Source of the DNA: JAZGER01 sp036480335
Lineage (GTDB): Bacteria; Pseudomonadota; Gammaproteobacteria; DSM-19610
NCBI GenBank assembly: GCA_036480335.1
Contig: JAZGGH010000081.1
Coordinates: forward strand, 1-58,520
Direction of reading: 5' to 3'
Length of the DNA: 58,520 nucleotides
This document shows, one piece after another, positions 44,945 to 52,097 of this stretch (its first letter is position 1; each line of letters starts with the position of its first letter). The translations under genes were made by a program, and so were the position numbers. Under the pieces are notes generated by a model. It had not been told where the DNA came from, made no database searches, and saw only the letters and a program-made list of their open reading frames with translations.

Positions 44945-45083
44945 GGCACCTTTATTAATTAGGATTTTCGTCTGAGCTCAAGACGGATGAATTTTGAGAA
45001 CCGCAGTGTATAAGGCATACATGAGGATCGCAATTGTTATCCAACGCAGAAATCGGGCGAAAAGACGATTAATAGAGGTGCCT
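44945..45083 (+). mobile_element. MITE-like inverted-repeat element, copy 3
   Basis: The element is 139 bases with ends GGCACCTTTATTAATT and GATTAATAGAGGTGCC and the same interior blocks as copies 1 and 2. It has split the otherwise compact pilZ-tatD pair. It is slightly diverged (AATTGTTATCC in place of AAAAAATCATCC). Confidence 0.82.
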
Positions 45084-45119
45084 GACTACCCAGGCTGCGC
45101 AGCCCGGCTGACTGCAGGA

Positions 45120-45479
45120 CTACATGGTATGGGTTGGTCGATCAGCTGACAAGGCACCCGCCAGGTATGTTTCAATTTTTTTCTGTGCGGTACCGCTATC
45201 CTGATCACTGAACTGAACACCGATACCTGCCGCGCGCGCGCCCTGAGCTCCTTTGGGGGTAATCCAGATAATGGTGCCGGCAACGGGTAATTTCTCTGAC
45301 TCATCCATCAGGCTGAGCAACATAAAAACCTCATCGCCAAGATTGTAAACTTTATTTGTTGGGATAAATAATCCACCGCTTTTAATATAGGGCATATAAG
45401 CCGCATACAAAGCATTTTTATCTTTGATTGTCAGCGACAGAATACCCTGTCTGGCTGAACCACCTGCTTGATTTGTCAT
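45120..45479 (-). CDS. pilZ: Type IV pilus assembly protein PilZ
   Basis: This 119-residue protein matches classical PilZ in GILSLTIKDKNALYAAYMPYIKSGGLFIPT and the GIGVQFSDQD end. Unlike typical c-di-GMP receptors it lacks the RxxxR motif, as is normal for true PilZ, which works in pilus extension. It follows holB by 18 bases, the conserved holB-pilZ-tatD order. Confidence 0.93.
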   Translation of the reverse strand: MTNQAGGSARQGILSLTIKDKNALYAAYMPYIKSGGLFIPTNKVYNLGDEVFMLLSLMDESEKLPVAGTIIWITPKGAQGARAAGIGVQFSDQDSGTAQKKIETYLAGALSADRPTHTM

Positions 45480-45497
45480 CCTTTCGTCCCTTGTCCT

Positions 45498-46538
45498 CTA
45501 TGCTCTCATCTGCTGATTAGCGGTAAAAATTGTCGTCCAGAGAATCAGTATCTCTTCAAATAATAACACCCGATTAAGGCCACTGTGCTTCACTAGCAAA
45601 GCATGGGTCCGATCACATTTCTGCAACAGGGCATGCAGCTTTCGTACGTCAGCCCGTTCGTAGTACCCTGCTAACGTCTGCACTACTGCCGATTTCTGAT
45701 CTACAGCCGCCTTGTAACCAAGCTGATCTGCCCGGATCAACTGTATCAGGACAGCTCGCAACCAGCCCAACAATTGCAATATCTGATCCTTATTCCATGC
45801 CGCCAGCAACTTTGCTGGTGCAAGGCCGCCTTCAATCAACTCAACCAGCTGGGTAACGAAAGTTTGCCAGGTTTCCAATTGACCTGCTTCATTCAGACGA
45901 ATAGCCTCCAGCGGAGCACCATTTGCCAGATCTAGCAGAATATCCAACTGGTCTTTGCTAATTTCATGGCTAATTCCCTGGCCAACTTGCTCCTGTTGCA
46001 ACCAGCTTAAGGCTGTTTGCCTGTCAGGTGGCTCACAAACGAGCGTCTGACAACGGCTACGCACGGTAACAGGCAGTCGCTCTGGTTTTGTCACTTCCAG
46101 CAACACAAGAGTGTTATCGGTCGGTTCCTCCAGAGTCTTGAGTAAACTATTGGCAGCATTATTATTCATGGCGTCAGCAGGGCTAATAATGACCACTTTG
46201 TAGCCCGCTGCATGGCTAGTCAACGACAGATTGGCACACATTTCACGTATCTGATCAACTCGGATAGCCTTGCCCGATTCTTCTGGAGACACCTCCAGAA
46301 AATCCGGGTGTGTACCGACATCAAACAGATGGCAACCAGAGCATTCACCGCAAGGTATGCCGTTTTCATCTGGTTGCCGGCAGAGCAAGGTTCGGGCAAA
46401 ATCTTTTGCCAGCAAGGATTTTCCAATACCGGCGGGCCCGGAAATCATCAGCGCATGCGGCAGACGTTGCTGTTGGATATAGCCGAGAAATGCCTGATAG
46501 GCCGGCTGAAGCCATATATATTTTTCTATATATTTCAT
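45498..46538 (-). CDS. holB: DNA polymerase III delta-prime subunit
   Basis: This 346-residue AAA+ subunit of the clamp loader has a P-loop GPAGIGKSLLAKD (about residues 35-47), a zinc cluster CRQPDENGIPCGECSGC and the SRC motif in VRSRCQTL. Length is normal. It begins within the stop of the MarR-type gene (ATGA overlap), an unusual upstream partner where tmk is common. Confidence 0.93.
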   Translation of the reverse strand: MKYIEKYIWLQPAYQAFLGYIQQQRLPHALMISGPAGIGKSLLAKDFARTLLCRQPDENGIPCGECSGCHLFDVGTHPDFLEVSPEESGKAIRVDQIREMCANLSLTSHAAGYKVVIISPADAMNNNAANSLLKTLEEPTDNTLVLLEVTKPERLPVTVRSRCQTLVCEPPDRQTALSWLQQEQVGQGISHEISKDQLDILLDLANGAPLEAIRLNEAGQLETWQTFVTQLVELIEGGLAPAKLLAAWNKDQILQLLGWLRAVLIQLIRADQLGYKAAVDQKSAVVQTLAGYYERADVRKLHALLQKCDRTHALLVKHSGLNRVLLFEEILILWTTIFTANQQMRA

Positions 46539-47110
46539 ATGCTTTTCAGAACTTCTTTATGTTCTTTGCAGATTTTGGATACCTCGTCAACTGCTAATGG
46601 CTGTTGCAGTAGATCACAGAAATAACCGCCCTCATCCTGCTTCTGGTTATACCGACAGGTAGCGCAAACACCAAATGATTTCATCTGATTCCCCTGCAAC
46701 AATGCCCGTAACAGCATATCCAGAGCAGCGACTATCTGCGATTGTTCTGCTTGCGTTAATCGCTCACAGGCTTTATCAAATAATAGCCCTGGAATAGACC
46801 TGGCAAGCAACTGCCAACCTGCTTCGGCGACCTTTAGATGCGAAACACGTTTGTCATCCTCATCTGCTTCTCTGAATAAAAAGCCTTTTTTTTCAAGCAC
46901 CTTTAACGTCTGAGAAACCGTTCCCTTGGTTTGCCCAAGAAATTCTGTAACCGCCATGGGTGTATCTGAATAACGATTGCAGATAGACAGATAATGCAAC
47001 GCTTCAAGCTGTACCGGCTGCAATCCATACTCAGCACCTGCCTGACGAGAACCGACCCGCAGAACTTCACTTAGCCGTTCAACGTAATTGTACAGTGGAG
47101 TAACTTTCAT
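46535..47110 (-). CDS. MarR-family regulator with a cysteine-rich C-terminus
   Basis: This 191-residue protein has a winged-helix core at about 20-135. VTEFLGQTKGTVSQTLKVLEKKGFLFR is the recognition helix region and DKRVSHLKV the wing. About 45 extra residues carry four Cys in CATCRYN, FCDLL and ICKEH, which could bind a metal or an Fe-S cluster. It diverges from the lipoprotein gene at 47215 with palindromic sites between, so it probably controls that gene and itself. It overlaps holB by 4 bases. Confidence 0.85.
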   Translation of the reverse strand: MKVTPLYNYVERLSEVLRVGSRQAGAEYGLQPVQLEALHYLSICNRYSDTPMAVTEFLGQTKGTVSQTLKVLEKKGFLFREADEDDKRVSHLKVAEAGWQLLARSIPGLLFDKACERLTQAEQSQIVAALDMLLRALLQGNQMKSFGVCATCRYNQKQDEGGYFCDLLQQPLAVDEVSKICKEHKEVLKSI

Positions 47111-47117
47111 AGCCTTA

Positions 47118-47189
47118 TAGTATCGACTAAAAACTTACTTGACAAGCAAACAAATCAAAGCTATTGTATTTTTCGTATCGATTCGATAC
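47118..47189 (+). promoter_or_regulatory. Sigma-70 promoter with MarR-type operator
   Basis: TTGACA (47139-47144), a 17-base spacer and TATTGT (47162-47167) form a good promoter toward 47215. A perfect 7-base inverted repeat GTATCGA-T-TCGATAC lies at 47175-47189 over the start site. A related TAGTATCGACTA lies at 47118-47129, next to the MarR gene start. The shared GTATCGA half-site suggests one regulator binds both. Confidence 0.75.
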
Positions 47190-47214
47190 TACTTAATTTT
47201 AGAGAGGTATTACT

Positions 47215-47970
47215 ATGAATCACTTAAAACTGACCCCTGCCAGTATTGCGTTGCTGATCACCACCAGCCTGCCATTAACCGCCTGCGCACACCAATCACA
47301 CTCAGGCGGCCTGACATCCACAAAAAATAAGTCAGTTCTGGCTCCCTTTGACATTATCCACACCAAAATCACTACCGAAAACAATATTGCCACCTTTCAT
47401 ATGGCCGTGTCTGGCAAGGCGGGCAAAAACAGGCCCGCAGCCAGCGGACAACTGGCAGGCAGCGAGGTGTTTTCTTATGTCTGGCCAACATCACTGGACA
47501 GTTATGAGGCAGGCTTTGAAAAAGACGCAGGTATCCTGGCACTGGCCGTTACCTCCCACCCTGATTTCGATGATACCCCGCTATACGATGAAAACGGTGA
47601 TGGCGACACTACAAACGACGGCAATATCTGGCACAGCCACTGGGTCGTGTTAAAGCCGGATGAACGTTGCGGCAAAGATGCATTGGGCGTGGTAGATATC
47701 CCCGAAGGAAAAAAACCAAGATTGCCGAAAACCTGGCCAGGATTGCCAATTTTGCTAGACAGCCCCGGCTGGGATCCTGTATTTGCCGGAGAGACAGTTG
47801 AAGTCAAGGTACCTTTTGATGACATCGGCAAAGTAGATAAGCTGTCATTTGATGGCGTCACGGCAGGATTACGGGTAAATCAGAGCGTACATGCACCGCT
47901 GCTATGTGTTGTCAATGTCATGGACATTGCTTCGGGTGATCTGAGTTTGCCGGGTAAAACAAACCAGTAA
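47215..47970 (+). CDS. Predicted lipoprotein of unknown function
   Basis: This 251-residue protein has a signal ending in lipobox LTAC (Cys24). The mature part has an acidic DENGDGDTTNDGN segment that looks like a calcium-binding loop, followed by IWHSHWVVLKPD. I do not recognise the family. The promoter carries a MarR-type operator, so expression is likely induced when the divergent regulator releases DNA. Confidence 0.75.
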   Translation: MNHLKLTPASIALLITTSLPLTACAHQSHSGGLTSTKNKSVLAPFDIIHTKITTENNIATFHMAVSGKAGKNRPAASGQLAGSEVFSYVWPTSLDSYEAGFEKDAGILALAVTSHPDFDDTPLYDENGDGDTTNDGNIWHSHWVVLKPDERCGKDALGVVDIPEGKKPRLPKTWPGLPILLDSPGWDPVFAGETVEVKVPFDDIGKVDKLSFDGVTAGLRVNQSVHAPLLCVVNVMDIASGDLSLPGKTNQ

Positions 47971-48009
47971 ACTGAACTGAGGGGCAGATGCGTCCGGTCT
48001 GTCCCCGCT

Positions 48010-48456
48010 TTAAAAATAATTATGATCAAGAAAAGCCAATTTATTGCGCACAGGCCTACTAGTCAGTTGGTAAAGAGAGTAACGATTCAGCTTTTTTACA
48101 TGATAGAAATAAGTAATGTTTTTTACAAAGTGATGTCTTAAGTTATCTAGCCATTTTTGTTGGAACACATACTGCGATTCAACTTCTTTTATTGTAATAG
48201 TCTGACCATCTAACGTAGCTTTAAAAACAGATTTACCTTTATATTTCGCAAGTATAGTATTTTCTTTGTGCTGTAGAATTTTCCAATTCATGTCAAGCAT
48301 AGCTTGTAAAATTGCTTTTTTCATATCCAAAGGAGATGGATTTAGATCACTTACATCTATGACTTCTCTGAATGATTCGTAATTTAAATCGTCATCGTTA
48401 GCAAATGATGACATACATATAAGTAATGATGTTACAACACTAAATACCCTGATCAT
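48010..48456 (-). CDS. Small exported protein of unknown function
   Basis: This roughly 148-residue protein has a signal peptide (MIRVFSVVTSLLICMSSFA) and a mixed alpha/beta body (MKKAILQAMLDMNWKILQHKEN, VFKATLDGQTITIKEVES). I chose the ATG at 48456 with SD AAGGA upstream; the longer frame uses TTG. I see no known domain. It is convergent with the lipoprotein gene. Confidence 0.7.
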   Translation of the reverse strand: MIRVFSVVTSLLICMSSFANDDDLNYESFREVIDVSDLNPSPLDMKKAILQAMLDMNWKILQHKENTILAKYKGKSVFKATLDGQTITIKEVESQYVFQQKWLDNLRHHFVKNITYFYHVKKLNRYSLYQLTSRPVRNKLAFLDHNYF

Positions 48457-48636
48457 AAAAAACAATTCCTTAATTAGGTCAAAAATGATTTATTCGTACT
48501 TCGACACACCAATCTAATAAGAATAACACCAACCAAATCCCAAAAGAATCAACAATCCTATTAAGCCCACATCTAATGATTTCATTACAAGAATAAAGCA
48601 CACCCAGAAAGTTATTACTGCTTCAGAAAACATCAA

Positions 48637-48678
48637 TTGACTTTAATCAATTAGCTTTCCAGAATGGCAGACTATTCT
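48637..48678 (+). promoter_or_regulatory. FNR/DNR-type promoter of ubiE
   Basis: TTGAC-TTTA-ATCAA at 48637-48650 has one mismatch to the FNR palindrome, the same variant half-site as at nosZ. A -10-like TATTCT at 48673-48678 lies 32 bases centre to centre, the class II geometry. The predicted start is about 20 bases before the ubiE ATG. Confidence 0.6.
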
Positions 48679-48704
48679 ACGCAAACTCAAAAAGTCTCAT
48701 CAAT

Positions 48705-49436
48705 ATGAACAAAATAGATCTCGATCAAACGTTTGGCAAACAGCAGGTTGATTCTGAAGAACGTGAAAAACTCATTCGCCGTGTGTTTAATAAAGTTGCA
48801 CCCCGTTATGATCTAATGAACGATGCCATGAGTTTTGGCATCCATCGTTTATGGAAAAACAAATTGGCGAAGTTGGCAAAACCACTCGCGGACCAGACCA
48901 TCATTGATCTGGCGGGTGGCACAGGCGATGTTGCAATCAAACTGGCACAGGCTGGTGGCACTGTTTTTGTTGCCGATCCTTCCATGGAGATGATGAAAGC
49001 AGGACAGAAGCGCCATCAAATCAGCTGTATTTCGACAACAGGCGAGCAAATGGCCTTTGCGGATAATTCAGTTGATACCATCACGATTGCTTTTGGGGTG
49101 CGCAATATGACTCATATGAAACAGGGTTTAAAAGAAATGCATCGCATACTTAAACCCGGTGGACGCATGTTGTGCCTGGAGTTTTCAAAACCACATACCT
49201 GGTTAAAGCCTTTTTATGATTTGCATTCCTATTATATCATCCCTCGCCTTGGCGCATGGATAGCCCAACAGCCAGAAGCCTACACCTATCTGATTGAATC
49301 CATTCGACGCTTTCCAGATCAGCAAGAAATGCGGGGAATTATGCAAACCACAGGCTTTACCAATGTACACTATAAAAACCTGTCTTTCGGTATTGCCTGC
49401 ATTCACATTGGAACCAAACAGTCTATAGAAACTTAG
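48705..49436 (+). CDS. ubiE: Ubiquinone/menaquinone C-methyltransferase UbiE
   Basis: This 243-residue SAM-dependent methyltransferase has the family starts VFNKVAPRYDLMNDAMSFGIHRLWK, motif I DLAGGTGDVA, and ITIAFGVRNM, LKPGGRMLCLEFSKP and SIRRFPDQ. It methylates demethylmenaquinol and/or 2-polyprenyl-6-methoxybenzoquinol. It is not next to ubiJ/ubiB as usual; instead it leads a cluster with a transporter and a MenA-like prenyltransferase. This could be a second, dedicated copy for anaerobic quinone synthesis. Confidence 0.9.
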   Translation: MNKIDLDQTFGKQQVDSEEREKLIRRVFNKVAPRYDLMNDAMSFGIHRLWKNKLAKLAKPLADQTIIDLAGGTGDVAIKLAQAGGTVFVADPSMEMMKAGQKRHQISCISTTGEQMAFADNSVDTITIAFGVRNMTHMKQGLKEMHRILKPGGRMLCLEFSKPHTWLKPFYDLHSYYIIPRLGAWIAQQPEAYTYLIESIRRFPDQQEMRGIMQTTGFTNVHYKNLSFGIACIHIGTKQSIET

Positions 49437-49438
49437 CC

Positions 49439-50305
49439 ATGGAACTGGATACCTTTATTAAAATCGGCCTGCCCGTGTCACTGGGGCTAATCATGCTCAG
49501 CATGGGAATGACGTTACGAACCGCTGATTTCAAGCGCATTGCCGCCAGCCCCAGGGCTTTTTTTGTCGGGCTATCGGCACAAATGCTGCTGGTACCATTG
49601 CTTGCCCTGTTGCTTCTACAGATTCTCCATTTACCGCCCCTGCTCGCGGTGGGCTTGCTCATACTCAGCTTTAGCCCAGGCGGAACCACCAGTAATTTAT
49701 TCTCCTATATGGCGAAAGGTGATGTGGCACTCTCGGTTGCACTGACTGCTGTTGCCAGTTTTATAACACCTTTTACTATTCCTTTTTTAACCGAGCTTGC
49801 ATTGCAGGCGCAAATGGGCGAAAACACTGCCATTGTCATCCCCATTGGCTTAACCATGAAACGCTTGCTGATGGTTACCATTGTTCCCGTTTTACTCGGC
49901 ATGACATTGCGCTATTTATTATCAACATGGGCAGATAAAATACAGCCCATTATTCACAAAATAGCTGTTACGCTTTTTCTCGCGGTTATTTTATCCATGC
50001 TTATCAAGCTGTCCAGCAAGATGCCAGAATTATTGCCGCAGGTCGCTGCCATTACCAGCATTATGATTGTGCTTGCCATGCTTATGGGCTACGGCATTTC
50101 CAGTTTTTTTAAGCTGAATTCACAACAACTAAAAACCAATACCATTGAAATCGGTATGCAGAATGGTGGCATGGCACTCATCGTTACCCAAACTGTTTTG
50201 AATAACCCGACGATGTCTATCGTGCCGGTGATTTATGGTCTTATAATGCTTATCCCGGTCATTATATTTGTCGCCATGAGTAAACGGGATAGACGATCTG
50301 GATAA
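49439..50305 (+). CDS. BASS-family (bile acid:sodium symporter) transporter
   Basis: This 288-residue membrane protein has nine or so helices. The family features are LSFSPGGTTSNLFSYMAKGDVALSVALTA (sodium-site crossover) and EIGMQNGGMALIV. Bacterial members carry organic anions such as keto acids or precursors of cofactors. It begins 2 bases after ubiE, so it is likely co-transcribed; the substrate is unknown. Confidence 0.88.
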   Translation: MELDTFIKIGLPVSLGLIMLSMGMTLRTADFKRIAASPRAFFVGLSAQMLLVPLLALLLLQILHLPPLLAVGLLILSFSPGGTTSNLFSYMAKGDVALSVALTAVASFITPFTIPFLTELALQAQMGENTAIVIPIGLTMKRLLMVTIVPVLLGMTLRYLLSTWADKIQPIIHKIAVTLFLAVILSMLIKLSSKMPELLPQVAAITSIMIVLAMLMGYGISSFFKLNSQQLKTNTIEIGMQNGGMALIVTQTVLNNPTMSIVPVIYGLIMLIPVIIFVAMSKRDRRSG

Positions 50306-50312
50306 CAATAAG

Positions 50313-51167
50313 GTGAAATCACTCCAGCAATATACTTTGTTAAAAGCACTGCGCCCTTTCTCTCTGGTTGTCGCACTGATTTCCTGCGCACTGGGCATTC
50401 TAATCGCCTGGAATGATGGCTTTCAAAATATAGAACTGGCAATATTAATTATATCTGGTGGCATACTGGCTCAGGCAGGCATCAACCTGATTAACGACAT
50501 CGAAGATTTACCCCTTATCTCCAATCGACATGCCAGTTATACCCTCGTAAAAAACAGGATCGACCGCAATACCCGAGCAGGAATTCTGTGCTTTGTGCTG
50601 GCCAGTATCATTGGTTTATACCTGATTTCAAAACAGGGCTGGCTGTTGTTTTTTCTGATTTTTATTTCTGGGCTAGCATCGCTAAGCTACAACATCGGTC
50701 CCATTAATTTCAAGCATCGCGGTCTCGCCATGTTTCAGGTATTTCTGCTGATGGGCGTGTTTATGGTGCAAGGAGCTTACCTCGCCATGAGCGGACAGCT
50801 TTCCATGCCTGCTTTTTTGCATTCCATTCCGGTTAGCCTGCTGGTTTCTCTTCTCCTGTTAAGTAACGAACTGCGCGACTGGGAAACTGATAGAAACAGT
50901 GAAATTCAAACCCTCACCGTACGAATCGGCTATCAAAACGCAGTAAAATTATACTGGTTATTAATCGCATTAAGCTACCTGCTGGCACTTATTTTTTTCT
51001 TTGCAGGAAAACTGCATACACCTCTATGGCTACTCGCTCCGCTGCCTTTACTTATCCCGATCAGAAACTATCTCAAAGCCAGTAAGCGGACACAACTCAC
51101 CCCAATGACGGGACGGTTTTTCTTCCTGTTCGGACTGACATATATACTGGCACTGGGCATTAACTAA
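50313..51167 (+). CDS. UbiA-superfamily prenyltransferase, MenA-like
   Basis: This 284-residue membrane enzyme has two Asp-rich motifs, NLINDIEDLP (about residues 66-75) and NELRDWETD (about 188-196), that bind the prenyl diphosphate through Mg2+. The overall pattern is closest to 1,4-dihydroxy-2-naphthoate prenyltransferase (MenA), which makes demethylmenaquinone, the substrate of UbiE. The start is GTG, 7 bases after the BASS gene. Other UbiA-fold substrates cannot be excluded. Confidence 0.78.
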   Translation: MKSLQQYTLLKALRPFSLVVALISCALGILIAWNDGFQNIELAILIISGGILAQAGINLINDIEDLPLISNRHASYTLVKNRIDRNTRAGILCFVLASIIGLYLISKQGWLLFFLIFISGLASLSYNIGPINFKHRGLAMFQVFLLMGVFMVQGAYLAMSGQLSMPAFLHSIPVSLLVSLLLLSNELRDWETDRNSEIQTLTVRIGYQNAVKLYWLLIALSYLLALIFFFAGKLHTPLWLLAPLPLLIPIRNYLKASKRTQLTPMTGRFFFLFGLTYILALGIN

Positions 51168-51178
51168 CTCACTATCTT

Positions 51179-51190
51179 TAGGGTACCCTA
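51179..51190. repeat. Perfect 12-base palindrome, MITE-end-like
   Basis: TAGGGTACCCTA is followed by TTAATG, resembling the MITE terminus GGGCACCTCTATTAATC. It may be a relic of such an end or an operator; it lies between the prenyltransferase and hydroxylase genes. Confidence 0.35.
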
Positions 51191-51220
51191 TTAATGAATA
51201 GAAACTGTGGAGTAATCTAG

Positions 51221-52087
51221 ATGAACTTCAATGAATTTGTGATGCAAAACGAGATCACCATCCGCCTCAGCTTTTTTTTCGGTATCTTTGCCGTGATGGC
51301 GATGTGGGAACTGATCGCGCCTCGTCGCGCGTTAACAGTATCAAAAGCCGTGCGCTGGGCAAATAATCTCGGGCTGGTATTTCTCAACAGTTTTGTGCTA
51401 CGACTACTGTTTCCGGCTGCCGCTGTTGGTGTTGCTGCTTTTGCCGCCGAGCAAGGCTGGGGGTTGCTTAACTATTACAGCCTGCCCTTTGCTCTGAGCG
51501 TGATACTGGCGGTAGTGGCAATGGATTTTATTATCTACCTGCAACATGTGCTGGTACATGCTGTCCCTGCACTCTGGCGACTACACCGCGTACACCATGC
51601 CGATCTCGATTTCGACGTAACCACTGGCTCACGTTTCCATACCCTTGAGATCATTCTTTCCATGCTAATCAAGTTCGCTACCATCGTGGTACTAGGACCA
51701 TCAGTTGTGGCTGTGGTCATCTTCGAAGTGGTACTCAATGCCATGGCAATGTTCAACCACAGCAATGTCAGTTTGCCACAGAATCTTGATCGCATTGTAC
51801 GCCTGCTTGTAGTTACGCCAGACATGCACCGCGTACACCATTCTACGGAAGACAACGAAGCAAACAGCAATTATGGTTTCAATCTATCCATCTGGGACCG
51901 TCTGCTCGGCACTTATATCGCCCAACCCCGTGCTGGCCATGACAACATGACTATTGGCATCCATCAATACCGCGACCCCAGGCAAGTAAGCTGGCTACCA
52001 GGAATGCTTGCTCTGCCCTTTATCGGGAAAATCACCGGCTATGCAATCAACCGCAGGGAATGGAGCAAGCCCAGCAAAAAAGAGTGA
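51221..52087 (+). CDS. Sterol desaturase/fatty acid hydroxylase-family protein
   Basis: This 288-residue membrane di-iron enzyme has the three His boxes of the family: HVLVH (about residues 108-112), HRVHH (about 121-125) and, after HHSNV-type spacing, HRVHHSTEDNEANSNYG (about 205 on). It has several transmembrane helices. Members hydroxylate or desaturate lipids, carotenoids or alkylglycerols, and the substrate here is unknown. It is convergent with the giant sulfatase fusion. Confidence 0.9.
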   Translation: MNFNEFVMQNEITIRLSFFFGIFAVMAMWELIAPRRALTVSKAVRWANNLGLVFLNSFVLRLLFPAAAVGVAAFAAEQGWGLLNYYSLPFALSVILAVVAMDFIIYLQHVLVHAVPALWRLHRVHHADLDFDVTTGSRFHTLEIILSMLIKFATIVVLGPSVVAVVIFEVVLNAMAMFNHSNVSLPQNLDRIVRLLVVTPDMHRVHHSTEDNEANSNYGFNLSIWDRLLGTYIAQPRAGHDNMTIGIHQYRDPRQVSWLPGMLALPFIGKITGYAINRREWSKPSKKE

Positions 52088-52097
52088 TTTCAACTAC

